Below are positions 49,736 through 60,000 of a stretch of 60,000 nt of DNA, in pieces. The stretch's first letter is position 1. Each line of letters begins with the position of its first letter. The translations under genes and the position numbers were made by a program. A model generated the notes under the pieces. It was not told the DNA's origin. It was given only the letters and a program-made list of their open reading frames with translations, and searched no databases. The stretch is taken from contig NC_081414.1 of assembly GCF_030272615.1 (NCBI RefSeq), forward strand, positions 236,408,733 through 236,468,732. The letters run 5' to 3'. The DNA is from Cryptomeria japonica. Its lineage: Eukaryota; Streptophyta; Pinopsida; Cupressales; Cupressaceae.

Positions 49736-51390
49736 TGTAGTGCATAAAAATGCAACCAAGTACGACCTAATCCCACTCGCATGTATACACATTAAAATAT
49801 GAAAGAGCCTAGGGAGATATCTCACTTTGACTACTTCTTGTAGAGAAGAGAGAGTCAAGGAATATCTCTTAGGGTTTCTATTCATTTGTTGTAATGAAGA
49901 GTATATATGCAAAATATGATGACACAATCAAACTATGTTAGGAGATGAGAAACGAAATAAATTGAAAATGCAGATTTTATCCAAATTGTAACTAAGGCAC
50001 TGAAAGCAGAACTGAGAAATGGATTTAGAGGTACAACTGCTACTGAAAATTAATGCAAACTAGGCAGGACTAGGGTGCCACGCCCTGGTCCCTATCTGGA
50101 CAGGAAGCTAGAACTTTGGATCTAGGATCCTGAGGGCTCGAAATGCAAAACTACCACATAAAACTGCAAAACTCCATGGACCAAGGCGCCACACCTTGGT
50201 CCTATCCAAGAGCACCATACCCTAGTCCCTGTAAAGTGAGATGAAATTCTGAGGCTAGGTCTGTGTATGTGTCTTTCGTCGGTTCCAAAATTCGTGCATG
50301 CGTCAGATTCCTATACCTACACCTGTAACTTGAAAAAAAAGGTGTCTAGGTGGCTATATAGGGTTTTTCCTTAGTCAAACCCCTTTTTTTGGTGGTTTCC
50401 ACCTCCTCAAATAGTCGATAATGTACTGAAAATGTGTGTGCAATAATCTTGTGTGTATGCAAGATCCTAAATGAAAGTGATAAAGAATCTAGAGTTCTAC
50501 CCTATACTTCGGAGAGCAAACCCTAAACACTTGTAAATGCAAATGTAAATGCTTCAAATCACAAATGGACTAAGAGATCTAAATCATGAATGTAAGTCTA
50601 TAAATAAGGCTTATACAAAGACATGAAAATAACATGAAACCATACCAAACCCTAAGGGAGAGGTACAAGCCAATTAATAGTCGATGATCTCCTATTATTC
50701 TTCAATGTCTTCAAAGCTCCTAATTTAAATTAAAAATTATTGATGAAGGTTTGATAAATGCTTGATGAATGCTTGATTTTCTGATTGTAGACTCCACATA
50801 ACCTACACTTTCACTTCATAAGAGGCTCCTTCAATTGCTAGAGAACCAGATCCTTCAAATGAGGAAAGGAAAGGCTATATGTATGAAACCCTAACTCTAT
50901 TTTGAGTCATAGGCCAACCTAGAAATGATATTTTTCACCAATTTCTTGGATTTAAACATTAAAATACTGCCAAAACTTGCTCCCAAAATTATGGGAGAAA
51001 ACTTTAGGACTAGGTAGCTAGCTACCTGGTCCGACTAAATTTTTGCCAAATTTTTGGGGAAGCAAGATATTGTGATTTTAGAGCTAATTCTAAGAGTATG
51101 TGGAAATTTGAGGCGTCTAGATATGTGAAATAAGGCCTCGAAGGTCGAAATAGGACATAATTAGGGCTTTTGATGAAATAATTAATTGGAAGAATAAAAT
51201 AAAAGGGGACACACTTAGGGTTAAGGGCTCAATTTTATGATGTGTAGAGGGATAAAAGAAGGCTTTAGATTTAATTAAATAAATGCTTAAAGGGAATTTT
51301 AAGTACAAGATGCAAACACACTAAGATGGGTGCTCACCTAAGCGTGGAATTGTACCAGCCAATTAAGGGTGTACAAATTATGATGCTACA
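49736..51390 (-). mobile_element. 5' LTR of element A
   Basis: 1655 bp, homologous to 42720-44355 over its length. TATA-like tatata lies at 50355-50360. The paired motif units are at 50067-50091 and 50178-50202; an extra partial unit, caccataccctagtcc, follows the second one. Confidence 0.9.
50067..50202. repeat. GGACCAAGG…CCTTGGTCC inverted-repeat motif, two copies (element A 5' LTR)
   Basis: Units at 50067-50091 (ggactaggg…ccctggtcc) and 50178-50202 (ggaccaagg…ccttggtcc, perfect 9-nt arms) are 111 bp apart, matching the 110-bp spacing in the other LTR. Confidence 0.88.
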
Positions 51391-51395
51391 ATAGT

Positions 51396-52034
51396 CATTT
51401 GTAACACACATAATTTCATACTTATCATCTATAAGCTCATCCAACTCTCTTACATCTGCAGTGTAAATAAATTCACACTCCATAGAAATAGCCCAACTAT
51501 CGAATCTGATTAAAAAAGAAGTATAAAAACATGTGAAATAAATGATGCTAGTAACTATAGGCTCACTCCATTCATATAATTTTGCATTGATGTGATTGAT
51601 TTCTTCCGTGACAGGCTCATGCAAGCCAATGACACACAATTCGAGTAGTACTTATCAATTCTGACTTTTCCATCAACAAGAATTATTTTAAAATTTTTGT
51701 AGGTTGAATCTTGAGTTATCCATAAGGAGTTCAAAACACTTAGTTCCCCAACCTTCTGACTAGCTCACTCTTCTACCACAGGTCTCAAGTTGCGTTGGAA
51801 TTGAGAGCAAGTTCAGCATGCCAATGCACTATACACCACACACAAATAATTCTATTACAAAAGGGAAATATATCATCGGCCCTTATGCTTACATGCCCTC
51901 CTTTACTAGCAACACAAAGCATTTTTAAAAAGAGTAATAGAAATTTTTGGATTTAGAAATTTGGGACCCCATGATCATAGTTGACAATTGATCGAAGGTT
52001 TTTAATGTCATAATATAATAACATCCTTGAGGTG
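51396..52034. other. Flanking DNA right of element A
   Basis: No recognisable gene or repeat boundary. A minus-strand open frame (51334-51639) overlaps the LTR end and encodes 101 residues with no domain I can name. This DNA was continuous with 42714 before element A inserted. Confidence 0.4.
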
Positions 52035-52442
52035 TCATGGCTTGTCTACAAGATTATTGGGGACCATAAATGCTTTGCCTGTTCTCTTATAACCTTGATT
52101 GTATATGTTGTGCAATGCAAGAATGTTAAAAGTGATGCAAACAGTGCATGCCCTCAAATATCTCTGATAAGAAATCCTCAAAACGGATCCACCAAACTTA
52201 GTTGGCATTGTCCTCTGCCCTATATATGAACATTGCCAAGAGCCCACTATCTTTTTAAACTTCTCCTTAATGTGCTCCTCATTCCAAGCGGTTGGAAAGC
52301 TATCAACAAAAATAGACTTAACCTGGGCCATAATTTGACCTAACTCAATAATCTTTTCAGTTACAATTTTATTTTTAATAAGTGATTGTTTAGGAACTTG
52401 CATATGATCTGTGGGATGAGATTCTTCCTTAGCTGATTCCAT
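52035..52442 (-). pseudogene. RRM-like (hnRNP-type) gene fragment
   Basis: A 135-codon minus-strand frame contains AQVKSIFVDSFPTAWNEEHI followed by KEKFKKI. This has the form of an RNA-recognition-motif start: a beta-1 strand with RNP2 (SIFVDSF) and the first helix. It recalls plant hnRNP Q/LIF2-type proteins. The expected RNP1 (K/R-G-F/Y-G/A-F-V-x-F) is not intact; after VGSW the frame seems shifted. The N-terminal part (MESAKEESHPTDHM…) is polar. There is no intron-bounded gene model, and the rest of the protein is missing. I infer a broken exon or retrocopy that may have been mobilised or fragmented by the surrounding elements. Confidence 0.45.
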
Positions 52443-52671
52443 TTTATGTTCAACATGATGATTTCCCTAACTTAGATATTTCTTCTTGACATGTCTTTCT
52501 TGCATCTATTGCAAATACTCCATGTCACTACTGGATTCTAACATGCTAAGAAAATCCAATAACCTCTTATGAGAAACCAAAACTTTACACGATGACTAAT
52601 ATTGTGTCGATCATAAGTCAGATAAGGACTGAATACTAAATGGATTGAATTAATTTTGGGTTTCCTCTTTT
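52443..52671. other. Spacer between RRM fragment and element B LTR
   Basis: Nothing recognisable except AT-rich DNA. Minus-strand translation just upstream of the fragment has short coding-like runs with stops. Confidence 0.3.
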
Positions 52672-53669
52672 GTAATTTAAAAATGTTGATTTAGGGTAAA
52701 GTGTTGAAATTGAAGACAAAACTGAGAAAAATGATGAGCTACGAGTTTGGGATTTTATCATGCACCTGGATCTGAGTAATATAAGCTGATTCAGATCTGC
52801 CCTGAAAAAGAAGGGATCGTGATGCAGCAACACGGTCCTCTGAATTTCTCTCTTTTTGAAAAGGGTTGTTTTGTCTATGTGTTTGAAGCTTATTTTGAGA
52901 AGTAGAGCTGCACATCTATTTCCTGTACACAAAAAAAAAAAGGGAAATAGGTTGGGAATAGGGGTTTGCCTAAGTAAAACCCCGGTTTGAAATCAACCTT
53001 GAATGAAATATTGTGAATACTTAAAATAAAATGATGGAAAGGTATACCTCTAATTTGCAATGAATGATGATGATGCTTTGCTTCTTGAATGTAATCACAT
53101 ATGTTGTATAAAAATGACATGAATATGACAAAACCCTAATCACACACACATGCTTGCAAATGAATGATGTAAAGTTGCTCCAAAATTTATGGATGAAGAA
53201 TATGCAACCTTGACGACCTCTAGAAATTCTTGATGATGAATACTGCAATGCTTGAATGCTTGATTGCTTGAATATAGTGCTCCCAATTTTGCAATATATC
53301 CAAAATGAGAGGGGAAGACCTCCTTATATACTTGCGTGTCATCAAACATATTAATTTTCTGACATAGGCCAACATGGAGCTAGGTTTCTCTCTCAAATTT
53401 GAGATGGGACCTAGGGTTTAAAATGGGCCCTAATTAGGGAGGACCATGGCGTTGCACCATGGTCCTAGTGAGGACCAAGGCGCCATGCCCTGATCCTACC
53501 CCATAATTGGGCTAGGGTTAAGGGTCCAACAAGACAAGAATGTGAAAATAAGGTTTTATTGCATGGTGGGGGCATAAATAGATCCTGATCAAGCATGGAG
53601 ATGCAGGCGCTAAGGTGAGGGCCCCAAATGCGGTCAACATTGCAAAGGGTGCAATTTTAGGATGCTACA
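52672..53669 (-). mobile_element. 3' LTR of element B
   Basis: Right end …gatgctaca at 53669 is followed by the polypurine tract tttagccaccactttagtgg (read on the plus strand). TATA (minus strand tatataagg) is at 53324-53330. It shares layout with element C's LTR: 'ggggtttgcct…aaacc.cggttt', gcttgaatg units, and the 'acacggtcctc' phrase. The left boundary near 52672 is an estimate. Motif copies lie at 53441-53465 and 53472-53496. Confidence 0.65.
53441..53496. repeat. GGACCAAGG…CCTTGGTCC inverted-repeat motif, two copies (element B LTR)
   Basis: 53441-53465 has arms ggaccatgg / ccatggtcc (perfect inverted repeat). 53472-53496 reads ggaccaagg / ccctgatcc (two mismatches). They are only 31 bp apart here. 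Confidence 0.85.
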
Positions 53670-55841
53670 TTTAGCCACCACTTTAGTGGGAGTATGAGCT
53701 TACACAAATGCTCACAGTAAAGTAGATGAAAAAGAGATGGAGAGAAGGAATGTGAAGCAATAATATAAGGAGTATAAGATACTGCTACTTTTGAGGAACC
53801 AATCCCCCAATCTTAGGATCTTAACTCGCTCAAACATATGCAAGGGCACATAACACAAGGGGTTAGTACTATAAACAATACCTCAAGTAAACTAGCCAAA
53901 GAGACCTTGATATCAAAATGTCTCATCAACTAATGTCATTATTGAAAAAAATGCCATCTCACAAACACAAGTGATCACATAAAAGATAAAAGAAAGTATC
54001 ATCCATGAACTATCAATAGCAAAGCTATGAGTTCATGAGAGTAAGAAGAGAGAGAGCACAAATACATGCTAGATATTTTATCTAGGTAATCCATGAGAAG
54101 AATGATGAGATAGAGAGAAAGGGAACACAGATGCCTCGCCCCTAGATGTTTGCATCTAGGTGATCTATGTTGGGGAGGAGAGTAGGAATAGTCTAGCCCT
54201 GTTTCTCTAGTTCCACTCATCCTCGTGCGTGTGTGCAAGTGATGTATGGTTTCAAGTGTATAGTACCCCATATAAGAGTTTGTTTCCTCTAGTTTTGAGT
54301 GTGCTTCAACCTGTTTAAGACATGTAATGTAAATGCAAATGCCAAGGCGTGTTGTGTATGCAAATGTGTGTGTTAATGCCAAGGGGTGTTGTGTGTGCAA
54401 ATGTGTGTGCTAATGCCAAGGAGTGAATGACAGATACATGCCTAGTTTTGAGGACATCTCGTGTAAGAGATTTGCTCTGGTTTCAGTGATGTGTAACCCG
54501 GTATAAGACATATATCAAATGTTGCATTTGGTTTCAAGTGTGAAGCATCTTGCTCTAAGAGTTTGCTTACTCTGGTTCCGAGAATGAATACCCTGATTAA
54601 GACATGCAAAAAGTATAGTACAATATAATACAAAGGGAGTGATATGGGTGCCCCCCCCCACCCTTAAGATGTCAACATATCCCTATGTTGATGTCTTAAG
54701 GAATCTAGAAACAAGGATACCAACCTTCAACACCGAGGAGATATCCTTTAGGCAACAATATCATAAATCCAAGCTAAAGAGGGAATACTCTCTAACCAAG
54801 GATAAGATAGTTGAAAAAGAGATATCTTGCAACAAGTGTAAAGGAGATCCTTAGGGTAGAATAAATCTTTGCTCAAAATACATCTACCTCCAAGAGGATT
54901 TTCTTGAAAAAAAATATCTTCTACCAAAAGAAGGGAAGGAGAACAAGAATGCATACCTTTCCCCTATTGCTAGTTGAAAGAGATTCTTGATGCAAGATGA
55001 CACACTCTTGAACCAATGTGAGGGGGTAAGTTTATGATAGGTGTACATCATCAACTAAAAAAGAGGTTGTAGCCAACGACTTACAACTCTTGTATAAGAG
55101 AGAATCCTTGAGCAAACAACAATTTCCCACAATCAAATGACATCAAATCATGAGTAAACACCACTGGACAAACGAAAACTAGATCCTTGGAAGGGAGAGA
55201 GGGAGAGAAAGAAATCATTTCCCCCCAAGTGTAAGGACAGTGATAAGAATTAAACAAAACTTCAAAGAGATATTATTCATAAGAGACGTATCGTTCAAAC
55301 AAAGAATAGGTCCTAACAAGGGACACACATGTACTCGCATGAAGGATAATTCTATGTAAGAAAGGACATCACATTATGAAAAATGCAACTCAAAAGAAGA
55401 GGCAATATTCAAATAGAAAGAGAGAGAAGAAGAATCACAACCTCCTCTAAGGAGAGATTATTCATAAGAGACTTACTGTTTCAAACAAAGAATGGGCCGT
55501 AACCAAGGAACAAACATGTGCTTGCATGAAGGATAATTCCATGCAAGAAAGGACATCGAGTTATGAATAATGCAATCCACAAAGAAAATAGTGAAACCTT
55601 AGAAAGAAGAAAAATAATATTCTTGCCCCCCAAGCACAGAGACAAGAATAAATATACTATTTTTTTGCTCACTAAGTATGATTGCACTTGAAATTGTACC
55701 ACCATGAATGGAAATGAGCCCCCAATAGATAGGCTAACAATGTCATGTAGTGAGGAGCAACATAATAAGGACTTGAATGTTATTTGAAATGATTATGAAA
55801 AATATGCCATTCATTGTTAGATGTTATTTTTATGACCTATA
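53670..55841 (-). other. Polypurine tract and 3' region of element B
   Basis: The polypurine tract (53670-53689 on the minus strand) adjoins the LTR. No gene follows until 55842. The region includes 'tgtgtgtgctaatgccaagg' repeats at 54355-54425, a C-run at 54651, and a direct duplication of about 185 bp (55266 onward and 55451 onward). C-run phrases at 55221 and 55625 match those in element A. Confidence 0.6.
55266..55585. repeat. 185-bp direct duplication in element B 3' region
   Basis: 'attattcataagagac' starts at 55272 and 55457. Both copies continue with caaacaaagaat, then ggacacacatgt or ggaacaaacatgt, gcatgaaggataattc and gcaagaaaggacatc. The two copies differ at a fair number of positions, so the duplication is not recent. 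Element A has a single related unit near 45070. Confidence 0.8.
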
Positions 55842-56348
55842 TCAATATAATGTTGTATTTTTGTTTTGAAAGTTTAACTCATTAGTAGAATGCCCATGAA
55901 TTTGATGATACTTGCAAAAAGAAGAATTTTCAAGATGTTGTCTACGTTTCCTTCTTTGTTTAGGCCAGAGAAGAGGGATTAAATTGGCATGGAGAAGATC
56001 AGACAAATTTTTTTCTTGTTGTAATACCATATTGAAATGAGAAAATGTGAATTCACTATACAATGGAGGAGGGGATCTTAACAAAGGAAGAGGTTGGAAA
56101 CCTATATTTTCACTAGAAAAGTATGATTTCTCATGACTTTCAAGACTTTGTTGCACACATCCTAAAGCTTGTCCATTGTATCCATGTGTAGGATCAAGAG
56201 AGGGTTTGCTCTTAGGTAGAATTGGATTGAAGTTTAAAGAGGCCCAATCAATTTCTAGACATGTGTTATGATAAGAATTTTGATTATCAGGCATCTTATA
56301 TTTTCTAGAAAAAGGTGTGAAATCTAAGGACCCCCAATCATCCTCCAA
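55842..56348 (-). pseudogene. Element B gag-like segment with knuckle relic
   Basis: A 168-codon minus-strand frame. It opens MEDDWGSLDFTPFSRK and repeats the idea in LEIDWASLNFNPILPK, echoing NWRSLDFNP in element A. The C-terminal part, RKRRQHLENSSFCKYHQIHG and HSTNELNFQNKN, resembles the gag zinc knuckle of Tat elements (C-x2-H…GH…C), with the last cysteine lost. Gag binds the genomic RNA through such knuckles. It is probably a broken gag C-terminus. Confidence 0.6.
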
Positions 56349-56783
56349 GAGTTCTTTAGGAACTTATTTAGTAGGAGCTGGTGTACTTATCTGAATTGGA
56401 GAGAGGATTGTAGGAACTAACAAATCATATTGTGCTTTGATTTGTATGTTTTCGTCAATTTCCAAAGCAAACACTTCATTATTATATGTGTAAGGCATTG
56501 CATGATAATTGAGAACAATTTTTGGTTTCTTAGCAATATAAATGACATTGATTTGATCTTTGTTAGGCCCTTCATTTTTGGGAGAGAGAGCATTGGAATC
56601 ATTATAATGATGGGAAATAGGATCATCCTCTTTCTCTAAGGTATCTTTGTGATTAAGACCAACATTAGGAAAGAGACTATCATTGTAATTAATGCTTCAT
56701 CTCTAGGGGGAAGGTTATTGAAAGAAGGTATAATGCAACTAAGGAATCTAGCTATAATATCTTCCTCTATTAGTAAAGGATCC
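56349..56783 (-). pseudogene. Element B repeat-protein segment
   Basis: Minus-strand frames here contain SFNNLPPRDEALI and LLIEEDIIARFLSCIIP, matching the degenerate repeat of element A (SFNN.., DETL, VIEDDMI). The region is frameshifted and is cut off at 56783 by the LTR of element C. It shows that A and B share this unusual protein. Confidence 0.6.
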
Positions 56784-57973
56784 TGTAAAGCGGAAAAATC
56801 GAACCCTAGTCGTTCTCCCCTCCCCAACTCCAAGGAGAGAGAAGGGAGAGTCACTAGGGTTGATGGTTTTCACTTAGGGGAGACTTTACATTCAAAAGAG
56901 GGGTTGAAACCCACAAGATCCAATCCCACGCAATGCAAGATTGGATTCTAAATGAGTTTCAAGGGTTAAGATATCAAGGATACCCTCTTTTCTAAAGAAT
57001 GTAGATAGAAAGATTGAACTAGGAATGCATGTAAAGTGGGAAATATTCGCTTATAAACAGAGATAGGGATATGGGATGAAGCTGCGGACCTGGAATTAGC
57101 AGTAAAATGTCGAGACGGTGCTGTTCTGCAAATTTGAGCGAAAGTTGATGGGACGATGGCGCCCGGCGTGCACACGGTCCTCCAAAAAATCCGCGAAACG
57201 AAGGTGGATCTGTTCGTCTCTGCACAAGGATTCCAGATCTTCAATTACAGCCGCGTACCTGCAACCTACACATAGAAAAGAGAGGACGACTGGGGGGTTA
57301 GGGATGAGGGGTTTGCCTTTAGGTCAAACCTCGGTTTTGGAATTAACCAAGAAATGAGAATGCTGTAAATGTAAATGTTTGTAATATAAACAAGTACTGA
57401 TACCTTGTTGTAAGAATGTTTGTATTCTTACATGCGAAGGTGTAATGTATGTAGTATGTAATGTGTTGTATGTGATCTCCTCTTCAATGGTTGAATCCTT
57501 GTCTTGAATGCAACACTTAGCCTTGAATGGAGACTTAGAATGATCAATTGCTTGAAGGAATGCTTGAATGCTTGAATGCTTGAATGTTTGAATATCGTTT
57601 TTGCCTTTTTTCCATCTCCCCCAAAATGGGAGAGGAAATGTAGTTTATATACTTGTCAATTAGGGCTGATAGACTGATTTTCCCGACCTTAGGCCGACCA
57701 GGAAATGTTATTTTCCTATTTGCAAACATAAAGACCCGAAGCCCCATAAGAGACCGGGCCCAAAAATAGGGCTAGGGACCAGGGCGCTGGGCGCCATGGT
57801 CCCACCTCCCGGGACAACAGGGTGCAAGGAGGATTAGGCCAGGGTGCTGAAAAATGCAGTTTTTGATGTCATGAACAAGTTTCAGGGTCTCCATTCAGGT
57901 TCCGTGTTGCATCGCCATCGTGAAGACCCAAATGCAGTCGAAATTGCAAGTGTCGCAATTTTAGGACGCTACA
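56784..57973 (-). mobile_element. 3' LTR of element C
   Basis: Plus-strand ends tgtaaagcgg… and …ggacgctaca, about 1190 bp, followed by a polypurine tract. The left flank is gatcc (56779-56783); the matching duplication would lie beyond the window. TATA (minus strand tatataaac) is at 57644-57651. The U5 side (57060-57250) keeps many CpGs, unlike most of the window. Five gcttgaatg-type units lie at 57550-57595. One motif copy is at 57776-57802. Confidence 0.75.
57776..57802. repeat. GGACCAAGG…CCTTGGTCC-type inverted-repeat motif (element C LTR)
   Basis: ggaccaggg / ccatggtcc arms flank a cgctgggcg centre. A second looser match, 'gatggcgcccggcgtgcacacggtcc', lies at 57154-57179. Confidence 0.75.
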
Positions 57974-58861
57974 TTTAGCCCCCACTTTAGCGGGAGTATA
58001 AGCGTACGCTCATACTTCCGGTAAAGTACAAGGAAAACAACATTGAAAAACTTTCACCACGTCAAGGAGGCAAGATACACCAAGCCCCCAGTGGACTAAG
58101 GATCTTACGACTTTGATTGACAAAGTAAAAGGGAAGATCACGAGGGAGAACCATGACTGTCAGTAGTAAGGTTCCCTCACTATGAGTCATGCAAGAAAGA
58201 TATCAAAAAATTTCAAGGCAAAGCTAAATTTGTCAAGAAATTTTCAAGTATCTTGAAAAGATATGAACGGGATGTATGCCCCCCTACGTTAAAGCGATCG
58301 CACACGCCTCACCGGGGGTGATTGCTTTAAGGTAGTGATACATATAAAAATGAGAAGGGAAAGGAGCACGTTATCACAAGGATTTAGCCCCCAAGTGTGA
58401 GATAAGCCCAAGGATAATAGACACAAAACACAAAGCACCAGGTGACTTCGCTTTCCTCGGGGTCAGTATGCTGTATGATAATTCATGTATATCATATGTA
58501 TGTATGCATAATTGTTCTTCATTCCCCAATCAAGGAAGGTCACCTAGAAGAAGGGAACACATGTGTCTTTTGAGTCAACATGAGAGAGACCAAAAGAGAT
58601 CTCAATGCTTTGCATCGTCCTCAAGTAGACAACACTAAGGACAACAAATAGAAGAATGAGAGTAACACATAGAAGAAGTAATAAAAGAGAGGAGGAGAGA
58701 ATCTGCTATGCTAATCAACTAGTCTAGCACGTCATCTACCCCCGATCTTGCTGATCAATATTTCGGGAAGGTAGGAAACATGCTAGAGGAGGAACATCCA
58801 ACACAACAGATGGAGCTATCACAAGATCCAAACAAGGGCTATGTTCATGTTCCGAGCCACG
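57974..58861 (-). other. Polypurine tract, hairpin and 3' region of element C
   Basis: The polypurine tract at 57974-57993 (minus strand ccgctaaagtgggggctaaa) adjoins the LTR. No gene. A small inverted repeat lies at 58272-58344: arms atgtat and ctac.ttaaagc.atc flank a GC-rich loop. A C-run phrase 'gcccccaagtgtgag' is at 58387. Confidence 0.65.
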
Positions 58862-60000
58862 TCATTCTTGTCTAGGAGCTAGGATAAGTGCTTTAGAAAA
58901 TTCGTTAGATAAATGGTTATCAACATCAACATATTCATGTTCACTATCAGAAGAAAGAGGGGTAACATTTTCATCATGAATAACATTTTCATCTATATCA
59001 TCATCAAGATTTATAAAAATAGGATCTTTAACTCGCACAGGATCAAGACCATCATGCATCTTATATTTAGGAGATTTCGGCTCAATTGTCGGCTGAGGAG
59101 AAAATGGAATAATATTGGCTGAAGGTGTTTTTGGGGATTGCAAAGTTTGAGAAGCAGCTGCCTGAGCTCTAAGACGACGCTTTCGTCAGCGTTCACGTGC
59201 AGAACGATTTCGTCTAGTCTTAGTAGGAAGTTGCGAAGATTGAGGAGGAGGAATGTTCTCATCCTTATCACTTGGGTGTTTAGGTTGTGGTCTCTTAGGT
59301 TGAACAATAGGAGAAGAGGAAGGTCTCTTCTCTCCATAAGAGGAAGGAGGAGGAACTGCTCCATATAAGGGAGGAATATTCGGTTTAGGAAGGAGACCAA
59401 GTCCATCATGACGAGGAGGTATAGGTCTACTTTTAGGAAGTTTATTAGATATAGGCATAGTCACATTCATAGGAATGGGTTGGGAATCTTCTTGAGGAAA
59501 GACATTAGTTTTATCTTTCAAAGGAAGAACTTCCTTCTCAAGAATGATACGAATGTCAAGTTTGGGTGTTCTAGGTTCACTTAGAGATAGGATCATATCT
59601 TTTTTCCACTTTTGATAAGATTTGAAAAGATGATCACTTCGCGGTGGAAGAGATTGGAATTGTTTAGGCCAAAAGTAATAAATAGGAACGCTAGAAGTTC
59701 TTTCAACTGGTTTAAAGAGACTATGATTATGATTGACAGTAACAACTTCACCATTATGGGGAAATTTCAAACACTTGTGAATAGGAGAAGCAATAGCTTT
59801 CATGGAAGATAGCCAAGGATAGCCTAGCTTCACACGAAATTGTTCTGATGATGGAATAATAGCAAAGTCCACATCAAGGGATTTGTTATGGACCTCGATA
59901 GGTAATGTAATAGAACCAATTGCAGGAGAAGAAAATGCATCAAATTGTTTCACAACAACATTTGTTTCATCATAGATTACTTGATTCAATTGCAAAGTAA
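58862..60000 (-). pseudogene. Element C protease-containing protein (partial, runs off the edge)
   Basis: A single minus-strand frame enters at the right edge and ends at 58862, with one internal TGA at 59186-59188. Near 59995-59700: retropepsin C-terminal half (SSPAIGSITLPIEVHNKSLD, then LGYPWLSSMKAIASPIHKCL and KFPHNGEVVTV). The catalytic Asp lies outside the window. 59650-59300: Pro-rich linker (IPPRHDGLGLLPKP, YGAVPPPSSYG). 59230-59150: a strongly basic cluster around the stop (RRNRSARER and RKRRLRAQ), possibly a nuclear-localisation signal. 59060-58862: an acidic tail (NLDDDIDENV, SSDSEHEYVDVDN). No RT follows before the 3' region, so the element ends with protease plus tail. Confidence 0.75.

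Larger units (their letters stand above)
42715..51395 (-). mobile_element. Element A: minus-strand gag/protease-type LTR retrotransposon
   Basis: LTRs at 42720-44355 (1636 bp) and 49736-51390 (1655 bp) have ends TGTAG…CTACA. The flanking 5-mers are ATAAT and ATAGT, one mismatch. The polypurine tract at 44356-44375 and primer-site-like DNA at 49715-49735 fix the minus orientation. The 5.4-kb interior encodes a repeat-rich protein, a retropepsin and a G-patch-like domain, then a 1.5-kb 3' region with a large hairpin. RT, RNase H and integrase are absent, and the interior has no room for them. It is a non-autonomous Ty3/gypsy derivative. Confidence 0.88.

Noticed and set aside
54639-54854. 71-codon plus-strand frame after a run of C
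   Set aside because: It lies in the 3' untranslated region of element B, in repeats shared with element A, and has no domain.
52672-57973. LTRs at 53669 and 57973 treated as the two ends of one element
   Set aside because: Both are followed on the right by a polypurine tract, which marks each as a 3' LTR of a separate minus-strand element. They are also strongly diverged from each other.

Overview
The window comes from a large, repeat-rich plant nuclear genome. The evidence is nested LTR retrotransposons, Tat-type Ty3/gypsy pol remnants with a second (archaeal-type) RNase H, Copia elements primed from the initiator-Met tRNA site (tggtatcagagc), and AT-rich decayed DNA between them. The density of old, nested elements and the lack of any intact host gene would fit a gymnosperm or another giant-genome plant, but the sequence does not settle the species. 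I see no tRNA, rRNA, CRISPR array or intact cellular gene. The only host-like coding relic is an RRM-type fragment near 52.0-52.4 kb.

Layout. 1-1.7 kb: 3' end and LTR of a Copia element. 1.7-6.85 kb: decayed DNA with a 75-bp minisatellite, a (GT)n(GA)n microsatellite and another Copia LTR end. 6,854-21,483: a complete Ty3/gypsy Tat-type element (995/981-bp LTRs, exact 5-bp duplications CAAAG) whose polyprotein has lost reverse transcriptase through an in-frame deletion. Nested inside its 3' region at 14,068-19,241 is a younger Copia element (two 479-bp LTRs with 5 differences, exact duplications CACAT) that keeps one 701-codon gag-protease frame and has no integrase or RT. 21.5-22.8 kb: minus-strand LTR-like DNA, split by a minus-strand gag-only Copia element (22,791-27,248, duplications GTTTT). 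That element holds a 41-bp minisatellite and a solo gypsy LTR (24,107-25,581, duplications TTTAC). 28.7-40.85 kb: a decayed minus-strand Tat-type element with gag, protease, RT, both RNase H domains and integrase, and a 1.35-kb 5' LTR.

42.7-60 kb: three related minus-strand elements (A, B, C) that encode gag/protease-type proteins without visible RT or integrase. A is bounded by 1.64/1.66-kb LTRs and carries a protein of degenerate ~38-44-residue repeats, a retropepsin and a G-patch-like domain. B is older. C runs off the right edge and is the least damaged. Their LTRs share an unusual 25-nt inverted-repeat motif with arms GGACCAAGG / CCTTGGTCC, and A has a 64-bp-arm hairpin in its 3' region.

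Functionally, most elements here look like parasites of parasites. They keep the signals used in trans (LTRs, primer sites, polypurine tracts, gag, protease) but lack polymerase genes, and would depend on autonomous relatives. Many in-frame stops are TGA, several at positions where the protein family has arginine, which points to CpG (CGA to TGA) decay of methylated copies.
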